Shown piece by piece: positions 48,071 to 58,057 of a stretch of DNA of 64,000 bases. Made by a program: the position numbers and the translations under genes. Source of the stretch: Candidatus Electrothrix aarhusensis (GTDB taxonomy: Bacteria > Desulfobacterota > Desulfobulbia > Desulfobulbales > Desulfobulbaceae); contig MTKO01000137.1 of the NCBI GenBank assembly GCA_004028505.1, positions 1 through 64,000 on the forward strand, written 5' to 3'. Each line of letters starts with the position of its first letter. Position 1 is the first letter of the stretch. The notes under the pieces are model-generated. The model had not been told where the DNA came from. It worked only from the letters and a program-made list of their open reading frames with translations, and ran no database searches.

Positions 48071-50365
48071 ATGCAGATATTTCATGTTGAAAAGAGACCG
48101 TTTGTCAGAGTACTGACGGTCTTGCTTCTGAGCTGGACCCTCTTGCTCGTTGTTTTGCTGTGTTGGAACAGATGGCATATGAGAAAGACCACTATCTTGT
48201 TAGCTGAAAATAATGCCAGAATGTTCTGGGAAAAAGACATGCTGTACCGAGCATGGAGCGTCTTTCACGGAGGAGCATATGTACCCGTTTCAGAGAAAAC
48301 AGAGCCTCGTCCCTTTCTGGAAGGTGAACACCGTGATGTGAAAATAAGTGGCCAGAAGTATGCCCTGGTTAATCCCGCATATATGTTCAGGAAGATTTAT
48401 GAGACCGGCAAGAAGAGCATGACCATTCAAGGGCGTCTTACAAGCCTTAAACCCAAGCGCCCGGATAATAAACCAACTTCCTGGGAAGAAAAGGCTCTTC
48501 GTTCTTTTGAGTTGGGCAGTGAAGAATATATAGAGCTTGCCAAGATTGAAGATAAATTTTTTCTTCGTTTTATGCGTCCTGTTAGACTGGAAAAGACCTG
48601 TTTGCGCTGTCATAAAGGGGATAGTGAAAAGGTGGGCAGAATCAGGGGGGGAGTAAGTATCATCGTCCCCTTGGAAGATCATTTTGCCTTATTTCATGAT
48701 AATGTCAATAAACTTTGGTGGGCCTTCATCTCAATCTGGCTTGCCGGTGTTGCCATTATTCTTTTCATGTATCAAATTGTTCGAAAAACTATTGGTTCCC
48801 TGATTCAAAGTGAACAACAGAAAAGTACCATCCTGGACACGATGGACAGGGTTGGTGTTGGTCTCTATATTATTGATAAAAAGTATCGGATTCGTTACGC
48901 AAATAATACAATGATCAGCTGGTTCTCCTGTGAACCGAATGCAATATGTTATAAATCAGTGCATGGCAGAGATACCCCCTGTTCTCTTTGCTATCTGGAA
49001 CAGGTGGCGGACCAAAAAGAGACAGTGCGTTATGAATTAAATTTTCAGGAACAGTATTTTGATGTTGTCGCCACCCCTATAACCTTACATAACGGGACAC
49101 CGGGTAAACTTGAACTCAGGCTTGATGTCACCGATCGGAAGACGGTTGAGCGGGAACAGGGTAAGACCATAGAGCTTCTGAAGGCCAAAGAAGTTGCTGA
49201 GTCGGCAACACAGGCCAAATCAGTGTTCCTGGCCAATATGAGCCATGAAATTCGCACCCCGATGAACACTATTATTGGCATGTCTCAACTTGCCCTTGAA
49301 ACGGGCTTGACTCCAGAGCAGTATAACTTGATCTCCAAGGTGAATATATCTTCGAGGTTGTTACTTGGTATTATTAATGATATCCTAGATTTTTCCAGGA
49401 TAGAAGCCGGGCGAATGAAGTTGGAAACGGTTGATTTTCGTTTGCAGGGTGTGCTTAATCAGCTTTCGGATATCATTCGAACCAAGGCTGAAGAGAAGGG
49501 GCTGTGCTTGAATATTGCCTCTTCTGACGATATCCCGCAAATTCTTCGTGGAGATCCATTGCGCCTTGGCCAAGTGCTGGTCAACCTTGGAAATAATGCT
49601 GTCAAATTTACCCAAGAGGGGTATGTCGATATCAATGTCCAGTTTTCTCCCCAAAAAGAAAAGGGGAGGGGGGCACGGCTGCATTTCTTTGTCCGGGATA
49701 CAGGTATCGGTATGAGCCTGCAAGAACAAACTCGACTTTTTCAATCATTCAGCCAGCTGGATAATGACGTCACCCGAAAATATGAGGGCAGCGGCCTAGG
49801 GTTGGCTATCAGCAAAAAACTGGTCAATATAATGGGTGGCGATATTATGGTGGAGAGTACACCTGGGAAAGGATCCTGTTTCCATTTTACGTTAGATTTT
49901 GAGACCGGAAAGCATAAAAAATTGCCTGAAGAACAGACAGGGGCGATAGTATCCACAGGCATCGTGCCCGGACTGGAAGGAAAAAAAATTCTTTTGGTGG
50001 AGGATAATGCCTTTAACTCTGAATTGGCGACGATCTTGCTCCGTCGCAAAAATATTGTTGTTTTTCACGCAGGCAATGGCAGAGAAGCTCTCAATTTTCT
50101 GTACAGCAAAACGGTTGATTGTGTCTTAATGGATATTCAGATGCCTGTTATGGACGGGTACACCGCCTGTCGGGAAATCCGTCATCGGCTGCATTTGAAG
50201 AAGCTACCCGTTATTGCCATGACGGCCAATGTTATGAAAAATGATATTGAAAAAAGCGTGGAGGCGGGCATGAACGACCATATAGGCAAGCCGTTTCATG
50301 AAGATGAGGTCTTTTCTACCTTGGTTAAATGGATGGTGCCGAATGAGAAAGCTAAATATCTTTAA
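48071..50365 (+). CDS. Hybrid histidine kinase with periplasmic DUF3365 heme domain, paralog
   Basis: 764 residues with the same domain order as the preceding kinase and clear paralogy throughout ([20 protein letters not shown] against [20 protein letters not shown]). Heme site CLRCH at ~177-181, His in SHEIRTP at ~391, receiver Asp in [12 protein letters not shown] at ~688. The PAS region is shorter in cysteines (CSLCYLEQ) than in the first. Differences are greatest in the periplasmic and PAS regions, so the two may sense different states. Its stop is 3 bases from the convergent tssG stop. Confidence 0.9.
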   Translation: MQIFHVEKRPFVRVLTVLLLSWTLLLVVLLCWNRWHMRKTTILLAENNARMFWEKDMLYRAWSVFHGGAYVPVSEKTEPRPFLEGEHRDVKISGQKYALVNPAYMFRKIYETGKKSMTIQGRLTSLKPKRPDNKPTSWEEKALRSFELGSEEYIELAKIEDKFFLRFMRPVRLEKTCLRCHKGDSEKVGRIRGGVSIIVPLEDHFALFHDNVNKLWWAFISIWLAGVAIILFMYQIVRKTIGSLIQSEQQKSTILDTMDRVGVGLYIIDKKYRIRYANNTMISWFSCEPNAICYKSVHGRDTPCSLCYLEQVADQKETVRYELNFQEQYFDVVATPITLHNGTPGKLELRLDVTDRKTVEREQGKTIELLKAKEVAESATQAKSVFLANMSHEIRTPMNTIIGMSQLALETGLTPEQYNLISKVNISSRLLLGIINDILDFSRIEAGRMKLETVDFRLQGVLNQLSDIIRTKAEEKGLCLNIASSDDIPQILRGDPLRLGQVLVNLGNNAVKFTQEGYVDINVQFSPQKEKGRGARLHFFVRDTGIGMSLQEQTRLFQSFSQLDNDVTRKYEGSGLGLAISKKLVNIMGGDIMVESTPGKGSCFHFTLDFETGKHKKLPEEQTGAIVSTGIVPGLEGKKILLVEDNAFNSELATILLRRKNIVVFHAGNGREALNFLYSKTVDCVLMDIQMPVMDGYTACREIRHRLHLKKLPVIAMTANVMKNDIEKSVEAGMNDHIGKPFHEDEVFSTLVKWMVPNEKAKYL

Positions 50366-50367
50366 TT

Positions 50368-51429
50368 TCAAGATCTCCTGTTGTCGTTCTCTATGTGATG
50401 AGTTTTTTTCTTGGCCCGTAATTTAACACGTCCATTCATTGGACTTTTATTCATTGAATAAAGCCAAGTGTTCCAGCCGAGATGACCCCAAGAGCGACTT
50501 CCCAGCTGACAGGTTTCCATATCTTTCCGTCTAATCTCCAACTGCAAATCCCAGAGTAATGACTGATCACAATAGAAGCGTACGCATTCGAGCAGTAGTT
50601 GATGGTTTTCACGATCAGGAAGAAGGTTCTGAAACCGAGTGCCGATCAACGGTCCGATATGAAGGAGAAATTTTCCCATCCTATCCCGAACGAGGGAGCC
50701 GAGATGGGCATCCTCACTGAGGCGACTATTGTTCATGCCTAGTGAACAGCGTTGATCCAGTGCAATGACAGCATGATACTCTACACATTGACAGACTTCA
50801 ACACTCGGTTCCTGTAACATATCAGAGACCAGTACTCTGAGTCCTTCTGCGGATCGCGGCTTCTGAATAGCAAGTCCGATATAGGGGAGAAAGCGGCGAT
50901 CATGTTCAAGAAACTGGCGTACCTCCGGCTGTACAATTCCCAGCAGGCTGTACAACATCAGGTAGTTTTTGTTGTTTTCGTTCTCGCTGAACCGATGGGA
51001 AATATTATATTTTTCCCATCCTTGAAAATAGGTATTATAAAACTGCTGATTGATGATGTCGAGAAATTCCCGGGTGGCGTTTCTGTCTTCCCGTTTTTCT
51101 TCAAGCAGATCCTCGGTATAAAAGGTCGGCAAGGGAGAAGAAGAGCCGTAGAGCCCTAAAAAAGTAGCTGTAATCCGAAAACGTGCCTGTCCTTCAGCAA
51201 TCTCTTCAACCCTGACCACATCTGTACCAGGGAAATCCAGACTGAGATGCGGTCGAACGCGAATCAGGCGAAACAGTTCCTCATTGGTCAGTTTTTTTCC
51301 CTGCTGTTTGCTCAGGTACAGTTTGAGCAGGCGGATGACCTGAACAAAGGGAAGGCGGTGCCCCCGCTCAAGCAGGAGCTGTCTGATATCTGTCAGAGCA
51401 GGCGAGTGCTGCCGATTCTCACTGGCCAT
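50368..51429 (-). CDS. tssG: T6SS baseplate subunit TssG
   Basis: 353 residues. Baseplate wedge protein, partner of TssF and TssK, that docks the contractile tail on the membrane complex. Recognisable TssG features are FVQVIRLLKLYLSKQQG near the start, IRVRPHLSLDFPGTDV, and FLGLYGSSSPLPTFYTEDLLEE near residue 95, a highly conserved family motif. Its start overlaps the end of tssF by 37 bases, as is common, so translation is coupled. Last gene of the minus-strand T6SS run. Confidence 0.93.
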   Translation of the reverse strand: MASENRQHSPALTDIRQLLLERGHRLPFVQVIRLLKLYLSKQQGKKLTNEELFRLIRVRPHLSLDFPGTDVVRVEEIAEGQARFRITATFLGLYGSSSPLPTFYTEDLLEEKREDRNATREFLDIINQQFYNTYFQGWEKYNISHRFSENENNKNYLMLYSLLGIVQPEVRQFLEHDRRFLPYIGLAIQKPRSAEGLRVLVSDMLQEPSVEVCQCVEYHAVIALDQRCSLGMNNSRLSEDAHLGSLVRDRMGKFLLHIGPLIGTRFQNLLPDRENHQLLLECVRFYCDQSLLWDLQLEIRRKDMETCQLGSRSWGHLGWNTWLYSMNKSPMNGRVKLRAKKKTHHIENDNRRS

Positions 51430-53135
51430 ACAAAGTCTTCCCCGCTGTTGCTGTTGGTTATCTTGAGTTGAGTAAAGCTGTTCATTCCCGCGTACTCGCT
51501 GAAAAATTCGTCAAGTACCAAGCCGAAGAGGTAAAAGTCTCCAGTCCCGGCAAAATGATCCGCCCGTATACTTAGGTGGAGATGCTGACCGCGCATCATA
51601 ACCCCGCGCATAAGACGGTTCACTGACTGTACCTCATAGCTCTCTATGCCGTTAATTCGTTTTTCATTGGCCTCAACCCGGGCTCGGTCACGACCATGAC
51701 TGAAAATATAGAGGCGCAGTAATTCGCGCAGGCTGTTGACATCACTTAGGCTAAACAGGTTGAGTGAAAAATGGGAAAGAAAAGACCAGAGCGTATCACC
51801 GGCTATAGGAGGGTCAATGGGCCGGGTCGGCTGCATGAGGTTGTTAAAGTCAATGAGCTCAGGCGTATCCGCAGTGGGTTGATTAATATCTCCCGGTTTA
51901 AGTTCAGCCGAAAGGTCTCCATCAGAACAAGTGAGTCCCACTGTCAGCGTCTCCTCAATCAACGATTCAGCTCCAGAAGGATAGGCAAATCGTAAAGCCA
52001 CTTCCGGTCGATTATGCACGGCGGAAATCGAATGGAGTAGAGTATAGCTGTCTCCGCCGCTTTTTTGATCACCGAAACCGATTTGTGGGGTATAGTCTTT
52101 TTTTCTGACCGCCCCCCTGCTGAATCCGGTAACCTTATCCACGCTGTAGACTTCGGGGCGCCGTCCGTCCACCATGGATGGAGTTACTCGTATTTTGTCC
52201 AGTTGATGATCAAGCAGAATAGGTTCGGCTTCATGCGGGAACAGATTGATTGCCGGAATTGTGGCAAGAAGAAAAGAATCATTACTTATGGTTGTTGCGA
52301 TTGATTCAGGCAACCTGTCCAGTTCAAAGGTTATGCTAAAACGCCGGGAATCTCCCCTTTGCCGCCATTGCTCAAGACCAAACAGTTCAAGATAAAGAAA
52401 TTTACTCGGCAGAATAAAGTATTCCTGGAGTAGACGATAACCGTCAAAAGACCTGCCCGGATAGGGCAATAGGCTATTCTCCCTTTTCAGAGAACCGGGT
52501 TTGAGCATTGCCGAATCAAGGGTACAGGAATATTTTCCGTCACCGGAACGTACAACAATACGACGAAGATGACGGCGGAGCACCATGAAGAGGTTGCTGG
52601 CTCCGGTATAGGAACCACCGAGGAAAAAAGATAACGAATCAGGACGCCATGTAGCAAGAGAGCCTCCGGTCAGCTCAAGATGCAGGATAATAGATTGATT
52701 GCGCGACGATACATCATCTTTTTCTACGTTTATCATGCGTAACGGATTCACATCGCATGAAAAGCAGGTACGAAACAGGCAAGAGGTTCCTTGAACTTTT
52801 GCAGAACGCAGAGCTGTACTGTCGGGAATTCTGATTGTCTCCTGGAGACCGCTTTTCGGTGTAAATTGTATAAGTGTCAGAGATGGAATAGAACGCAGAA
52901 AGTGGGGAAAAACAAGTTCTGTAAGCAGATGAATGATCTCAGGTAACGAATCTTCCAATTTTTGTTTCAGAAGTCCGGTCAGAAAGGCTGTTCCCTCAAG
53001 CAATCTTTCCACATCGGGATCTGTGGACTGCCCACTGAGCATAGAAGCGATTGCAGGATGTAGCTCAGAGAATTCTCGAGCTAAACTTCTGATGTTATGC
53101 AGCTCCTGCTGGTAGTATTTTTTGAAATCAGACAC
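51393..53135 (-). CDS. tssF: T6SS baseplate subunit TssF
   Basis: 580 residues, the usual TssF length. Family features: N-terminal YYQQELHNIRSLAREFSELHP, DPDVERLLEGTAFLTGLL, and PHFLRSIPSLTLIQFTP; C-terminal LRLYIFSHGRDRARVEANEKRI and INGIE. TssF contacts the tail hub and TssG in the wedge. It begins 90 bases after tssE in the same direction. Confidence 0.94.
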   Translation of the reverse strand: MSDFKKYYQQELHNIRSLAREFSELHPAIASMLSGQSTDPDVERLLEGTAFLTGLLKQKLEDSLPEIIHLLTELVFPHFLRSIPSLTLIQFTPKSGLQETIRIPDSTALRSAKVQGTSCLFRTCFSCDVNPLRMINVEKDDVSSRNQSIILHLELTGGSLATWRPDSLSFFLGGSYTGASNLFMVLRRHLRRIVVRSGDGKYSCTLDSAMLKPGSLKRENSLLPYPGRSFDGYRLLQEYFILPSKFLYLELFGLEQWRQRGDSRRFSITFELDRLPESIATTISNDSFLLATIPAINLFPHEAEPILLDHQLDKIRVTPSMVDGRRPEVYSVDKVTGFSRGAVRKKDYTPQIGFGDQKSGGDSYTLLHSISAVHNRPEVALRFAYPSGAESLIEETLTVGLTCSDGDLSAELKPGDINQPTADTPELIDFNNLMQPTRPIDPPIAGDTLWSFLSHFSLNLFSLSDVNSLRELLRLYIFSHGRDRARVEANEKRINGIESYEVQSVNRLMRGVMMRGQHLHLSIRADHFAGTGDFYLFGLVLDEFFSEYAGMNSFTQLKITNSNSGEDFVWPVRIGSTRLL

Positions 53136-53225
53136 GTTTTTCCGGGGAAGGGGAAAGAATTGGCGGGAACAGGTTACTCCTCAACCTGTCTCATTAACTG
53201 GCATTAATACATAGTTATTAACTTG

Positions 53226-53639
53226 TTAACTGATTCCAATATGACCGTCTGTGGAGACAACGGTTTCAAAGGTAACAGGTGTATCTTCCTGTTCAGCCAA
53301 GACCGCTTCAATCCGAAAACGAAGCGCAAAGGGATCCCTTTCACTCTGGTTCATGATCATCTGAATTTTAGCCAGACGGGGCTCATATTTCTGAACGATC
53401 TTCTGCAGGAGCTGTTCAACATTTTGCCTGATTTCTTGGACGGAATCCCCCGGCACATTGGTCATGTCCGGAACCCCGTAGTCTGGCAGAGTGGACACAC
53501 TCCCTTGCCGGGTATTGAGCAGACGCGAGAGGTGCTGAAGAATTGATCGGGTTTCATCGGCTGCTGCTGGCTTTTCCCGGTTTCCTTTTTCCTCCTCCTC
53601 CAGACGCGTTATACGTTCAAGCAGACGTTCACGTAACAT
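53226..53639 (-). CDS. tssE: T6SS baseplate subunit TssE (gp25-like)
   Basis: 137 residues, homologous to phage T4 gp25, the wedge protein that starts sheath polymerisation. The conserved part is LSRLLNTRQGS, PDYGVPDMTN and a C-terminal KYEPRLAKIQMIMNQSERD then LRFRIEAVL, all in place. The gap above it (53640-53727) contains a strong hairpin that may limit read-through from hcp. Confidence 0.92.
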   Translation of the reverse strand: MLRERLLERITRLEEEEKGNREKPAAADETRSILQHLSRLLNTRQGSVSTLPDYGVPDMTNVPGDSVQEIRQNVEQLLQKIVQKYEPRLAKIQMIMNQSERDPFALRFRIEAVLAEQEDTPVTFETVVSTDGHIGIS

Positions 53640-53665
53640 AGATGTATTTTCCGATGGTCAGGAGA

Positions 53666-53706
53666 GAAGCCTGTGCGGCGATGAGAGAACATGCGGCACA
53701 GGCTTC
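53666..53706 (-). terminator. Hairpin between hcp and tssE
   Basis: An 11-bp perfect stem (GAAGCCTGTGC at 53666-53676, GCACAGGCTTC at 53696-53706). Located just after hcp in the transcribed direction. Without a strong T-run it is more likely an attenuator or 3'-stabilising hairpin giving more Hcp than baseplate mRNA. Confidence 0.55.
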
Positions 53707-53727
53707 ATTTCTATTATTCAATACTTA

Positions 53728-54216
53728 TTAAGTATTCGGGGATTTCCAATCATCTTCGGCTTCAATACCGTCCGGATTATACGTCCAGACAATTTTTTCA
53801 TACGAGAAATGCACTTCCTCCATATCATGATATGGTTTATTTTCCGGAAGAAAGGTCGTAGGAGTGTATTCCTTCATCGTTACAATAACAGCATTTTCTA
53901 GCTTAATGGTATAGTATTGTTCTTCTTGGCCTTTATCGTTAATTCGATAAAAATGCAGTTCAAAATCGGTAATTCGTTCCCCGGTACAGCATGCCTGATA
54001 AAGAAGCGGGCTGGCCTGATCTTTATGCTTGGTAACCTTCAGGGGTTTATGAACACGTTGTCCCGTTGCCAATCCGGTATGGGTGTCTGTAGGGATTTCA
54101 ACCGTATGGTCAAACTGATAGATCAAAATCATGTCTTCGCGACCAGCTTGGGCGCAATCCCCTTTGATATCACCAGTGCTTGAACCCTTGAGTTTGAGAT
54201 ACTGTGTATTAGCCAT
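53728..54216 (-). CDS. hcp: T6SS tube protein Hcp (TssD)
   Basis: 162 residues. Forms stacked hexameric rings of the inner tube and is secreted. Typical Hcp segments: YLKLKGSSTGDIKGDC near residue 6, GQRVHKPLKVTKHKDQASP near 53-70, CCTGERITDFELHFYR near 77-92, and TIKLENAVIVTMKEY. AAGGAGG precedes the ATG at 54216. Placed between tssC and tssE, as in many clusters. Confidence 0.95.
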   Translation of the reverse strand: MANTQYLKLKGSSTGDIKGDCAQAGREDMILIYQFDHTVEIPTDTHTGLATGQRVHKPLKVTKHKDQASPLLYQACCTGERITDFELHFYRINDKGQEEQYYTIKLENAVIVTMKEYTPTTFLPENKPYHDMEEVHFSYEKIVWTYNPDGIEAEDDWKSPNT

Positions 54217-54266
54217 TTGACGACCTCCTTGTTGGTGTTGTGCCTTTACCGCTTATGCGGCCTTGC

Positions 54267-55753
54267 TCACGTTTTATCCAGTTTACCCACAAGCGATAGG
54301 GTAAATGAAGCCCCCATGTATTTAAAATGCGGCTGCAGCTTCATGCCAACCCTGTACCATCCAGGTTCTCCTGCGACTTCGGATACTTCGATCTTTGCCT
54401 GACGCAAAGGGCGGCGACTTCGGACACCGGGGCCGGGGTTTTCCTGATTAGATACATACTGACCGATCCACTTGTTCAACTCGTCTTCCAGTTCACCCCG
54501 CTCCTTCCAGGTTCCTATGTTTTCCCGCTGAATTACCTTCAGGTAATGGGCAATACGACTGACAATAAAGGTATAGGGTAATTGGGTTCCGAGCTTATAG
54601 TTGAGTTCAGCCTGCTTGCCTTCTTCGGTATTGGGAAATACTTTAGGTTGTTGAATGGAGTTGGCGGAGAAAAAGGCGGCGTTATCACTGCCCTTGCGCA
54701 TGGTCAGGGCCATAAAGCTTCTTCAGCCAACTCAAATTCCTTCCGATCAGAGATTTCAATCTGAGTGGGAATTTTATTCTGCAGTTCTCCCATGGCCTCA
54801 AACTGATACAGGGGAAGATCCTCTACCGCCCCACCCCCTTGGGGGCCGATAATATTGGCACACCAGCGGTATCTGGCAAAGCTGTCCGTGACTCTGGCGG
54901 TAAAGGCAAAAGCGGCATTTCCCCAGAGAAAAGATGCATCACCATCGGCAACATCCTCAGTATAATGAAAACTCTTCACAGGAATATTGTCTGGACCGTA
55001 AGGAAGACGCAGCAGAAAACGCGGCAGGGCAAGTGCCAGATTGCGTGAGTCCTCGGACTGACGCAGTGAACGCCATTTCGTGTACTGCGGTCCCTCAAAA
55101 ATGGATTTTAAATCCTTCAGATTGGGCAGGCCAGAAAAGTCATCAAGTCCGAAAAAGGACGGACCTGCTGCGGCAGAGAACGGAGCATGAGACATGGTCG
55201 CGATAGCGGCGATATTACGCAGCACAGCAACGTCTTGGTTACCGGGGCCGAAGTCAAAATTTCCCACCATCATCCCGTAAGGTTGGCCGCCGAACTGCCC
55301 GTATTCTGCCGTGTAGGCAAGTTTATACAGGCCTGACTTAACAACTTCCGGAGAATCCTCGAAATCATCAATCAGATCCTGCTTGCTGACGTTCAGTACT
55401 TCTATTTTAACATTTTCCCGGAAGTCCGTATGATCAATGAGGTATTTGAGAGAGCGCCAAGCCGTTTCCAGCTGCTGAAATTCTTTATTATGCAGAATTA
55501 AGTTCATCTGTTTGGAAAGTTTTCGGTCCAGATCAGCTATCATTTCATCAACTAAACCTTGACTGACCTTATCTCCTTCCCGACCCGGCTGGAGCAGTGC
55601 ATCAATAAATGTCTGTAAGCCAAGTTTGGTGACTTCATATCCTTCATCACCCGGCGACAACTTGGTTTCCCGAACAATTTCATCCAACAAGGAGAGAGAT
55701 TCTCCTTCCTGCGTTGGCATTCCCAACGCAGCTTCTTGTTGATTTTCAGCCAT
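54267..55753 (-). CDS. tssC: T6SS sheath large subunit TssC, frameshifted
   Basis: 495 residues when one missing base is restored. TssC and TssB form the contractile sheath. N-terminal part: FIDALLQPGREGDKVSQGLVDEMI, LHNKEFQQLETAWRSLKYLI, and FGGQPYGMMVGNF. The first frame stops at 54704 after EFELAEE; the adjacent frame continues GFMALTMRKGSDNAAFFSAN, the normal sequence, to 54267. A lost G near 54718 (GAAGGC read as GAAGC) explains it. It begins 17 bases after tssB. Confidence 0.93.
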
Positions 55754-55770
55754 ATTATTTCTCTACTCCT

Positions 55771-56256
55771 CTATTCTTCAATACCAAGCTCCGCCAACAG
55801 CTTTGCTTTGGCGTCTTCATCGTCAATAATGGACGAGAGTTTCTTCTTAAATGCCGGAATATTTCCCAAAGGTCCTTTAACAGCCTTGAGCGCTTCCCTG
55901 AGCTCAAGTATCTGTTTCAGCTGTGGAATTTTTTCAACTATCGCATCCGGCGTAAAATCTTTGATGGATTTGAAATCAAGTTCAAGGCTCATCTCCGCAT
56001 CAGGCTCACGGGAAAGTGTGTCCGGGACAGCTGTCTTTAATTGTAATTTCTGTCCGGCAAGGACATCATTGAAATTATCTTTGTCAATATTTATGGGCTT
56101 ACGGTCTTCAACAGCCCGTTCATCCTCACGTAGGGTAAAGTCACCCATCACAAGGACCTTCAGCGGTAGCTCAACCTCTTCCTTGGCATCTCCCGTTGCA
56201 GGTCGATAGACAACATTAACCCGTTCTTTGGGTGCAACAGATCCTTCCTGCGCCAT
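55771..56256 (-). CDS. tssB: T6SS sheath small subunit TssB
   Basis: 161 residues with the TssB/VipA pattern: RVNVVYRPATGDAKEEVELPL near residue 12, LVMGDFTLREDERAVEDRKPI near residue 34, and a C-terminal helical region. GGGGAGAG precedes the start. It follows tssA after 135 bases, a gap that could hold a promoter for the sheath genes. Confidence 0.94.
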   Translation of the reverse strand: MAQEGSVAPKERVNVVYRPATGDAKEEVELPLKVLVMGDFTLREDERAVEDRKPINIDKDNFNDVLAGQKLQLKTAVPDTLSREPDAEMSLELDFKSIKDFTPDAIVEKIPQLKQILELREALKAVKGPLGNIPAFKKKLSSIIDDEDAKAKLLAELGIEE

Positions 56257-56391
56257 ATAGCTCTCCCCTTTCTTTTAAATATTTTATTTCTTAAATAACA
56301 CCGAACAAGGGTGCTGTCAACTTTATTTTTTTATGTGATTCTTATTAAGAACCACATTGTGCTACTAAGGTTGTCATTGAGATGTGAAATG

Positions 56392-58048
56392 CTATATCAA
56401 CGACAGCATCTGATCCGGTGCAAGCAGAGCGAGGCGGTCTGCAACCTGCTTTCTTTTCTGTACCGTTTCTCCCTCACTTTCCCCGTCGTCGGTTTTCAGG
56501 AGACATCGGCAAATTTGGACCAATCCCTGTGCAGCCAGTTCCGGCTCCCATTGCTCCAACTTGTGGCGATCAATCAGCATAAGTAAATTTTCTGCGAACG
56601 AAAGCGCCATATCCGTCCGGTCAGCCTGAAAAAGCAATCGACAAAACCCCACATCGTACATAAACTCCTTGCGGGGAGATCCGGCGACTTTTTTTTTGTT
56701 CTACCAACCAAGTCAGGGCTTCCTGGATACCGGAACCGGCACTGAGCCGGACAGCCTCCTCCACATCGTGAATAACGTCCTGTTTTTTTTCTCCGCTCGA
56801 TGCTGTTTCAGGGGCGGAAGAAGCTGTTCCTGTCTGTACAGCAGGGGTAGAGGCTAACCAGTCTTTGGTCTGCGGCGAGGCAAAAGGACGCTCATCGCTG
56901 AAGGATAGCGATTCGCTCCCTGTCAACCGGAGAACATGCAGTCTGGTCTCATTTTCCACAGCTTGAGCAGCAAGCATATGCCCAAGTCCTTTCAAGGCCC
57001 TGAAACTGTAATAACTCAGGTCTATCCAGAACAGATGCTCCCGAACTCTGGACTCAGCAGCCTCCAGTAGGTCTCCCCAATTTTCAGAACGATACATCGT
57101 TTCAAGAATAGAAACAACCTGCTCGTTCGGCGGCGGCACCATGGTAATATTATTTGTAGCTGGCGGCAGCTCGTCAAGTTCACTCCAGGCAACGAAGCGG
57201 TTCAGCTGATACGGCAGGGGCCTTGAAGCATCCGCCTGAAAAACATGTGTAGCGGCACGTCCAAGCAGCTCCAGACCTTGGCGAAGATAGATCTCGGCCT
57301 CGCCTGCATCTCCTGCTGAAATCGACACAGGTGGCGGAGACGGCTTAGGCTGTGGCTGAAGCTTTTTCTGTTCCTGTTTTGGCGGTTCTGCTGGAGCCGC
57401 CTTTGCAGGTTCTTCCTTCGGCTGCGGAGGTGCCGCGTCCTCCGCTTTAGAGGGAGCGGCTGTCTCTGCTTCAGGTTCCGGCTCAGGTTCCGGTGGTGGT
57501 GCCTCTTCGTCCACCAAGCGGGAAACCGCATCCTTCAGCGGCCTGAGCATGGGGCCGTCTTCTAGCTGATCGGCGATGAGGGCATCAATGCCGTCAAGGT
57601 CATCAAGCAGCTGTTGCCGCTGTTCTTGTGGCCATATGACGGTTTCCTGCTCGGCCAGCAGCTGCTGCAGCTTATCATCCCACCAGTTAAGGATATTAAT
57701 GCGCCCTTTTTTTCTTTTTTTGGGCGGGTACATTGTGTCCCACCATGTCTCCAACAGGTTTCGGAGAATATGGGCTCCGACAGCAAATCCCTGCATACCG
57801 TCGGTATAAAAAAGTGCTACATTCAGATAACAGGCTACGACCAGATTTTTGGATTCATCCCGCAGGATAATAACGCCGAGTTCAGCAACCCGCTGCCAGT
57901 TGATAGCCCCTTCGGCTGTGGGAGAGGAGAGCTTGTCAAGCTCACCGGTTAGTTCCTCGAAGCTCGGCTCATAACTGACATCGCTACCGACCGGTGAATC
58001 TCCTTCTATTGGGGTCTCACCGATATTTTTTATTTCTTCTTTGTTCAC
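56392..58048 (-). CDS. tssA: T6SS assembly protein TssA, frameshifted
   Basis: About 552 residues. N-terminal ImpA domain (SYEPSFEELTGELDKL; LLETWWDTMYPPKKRKKGR, residues ~25-125), then a Pro/Glu/Ala-rich linker (~190-250) and a C-terminal VasJ-like helical domain (YLRQGLELLGRAATHVFQAD, ETRLHVLRLTG). The frame breaks at an A run (56689-56697 on the complementary strand) and resumes VAGSPRKEFMYDVGFCRLL to the stop at 56392. TssA guides priming and elongation of tail tube and sheath. Its start is 9 bases past the tssM stop. Confidence 0.88.
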
Positions 58049-58057
58049 GATATTTTA

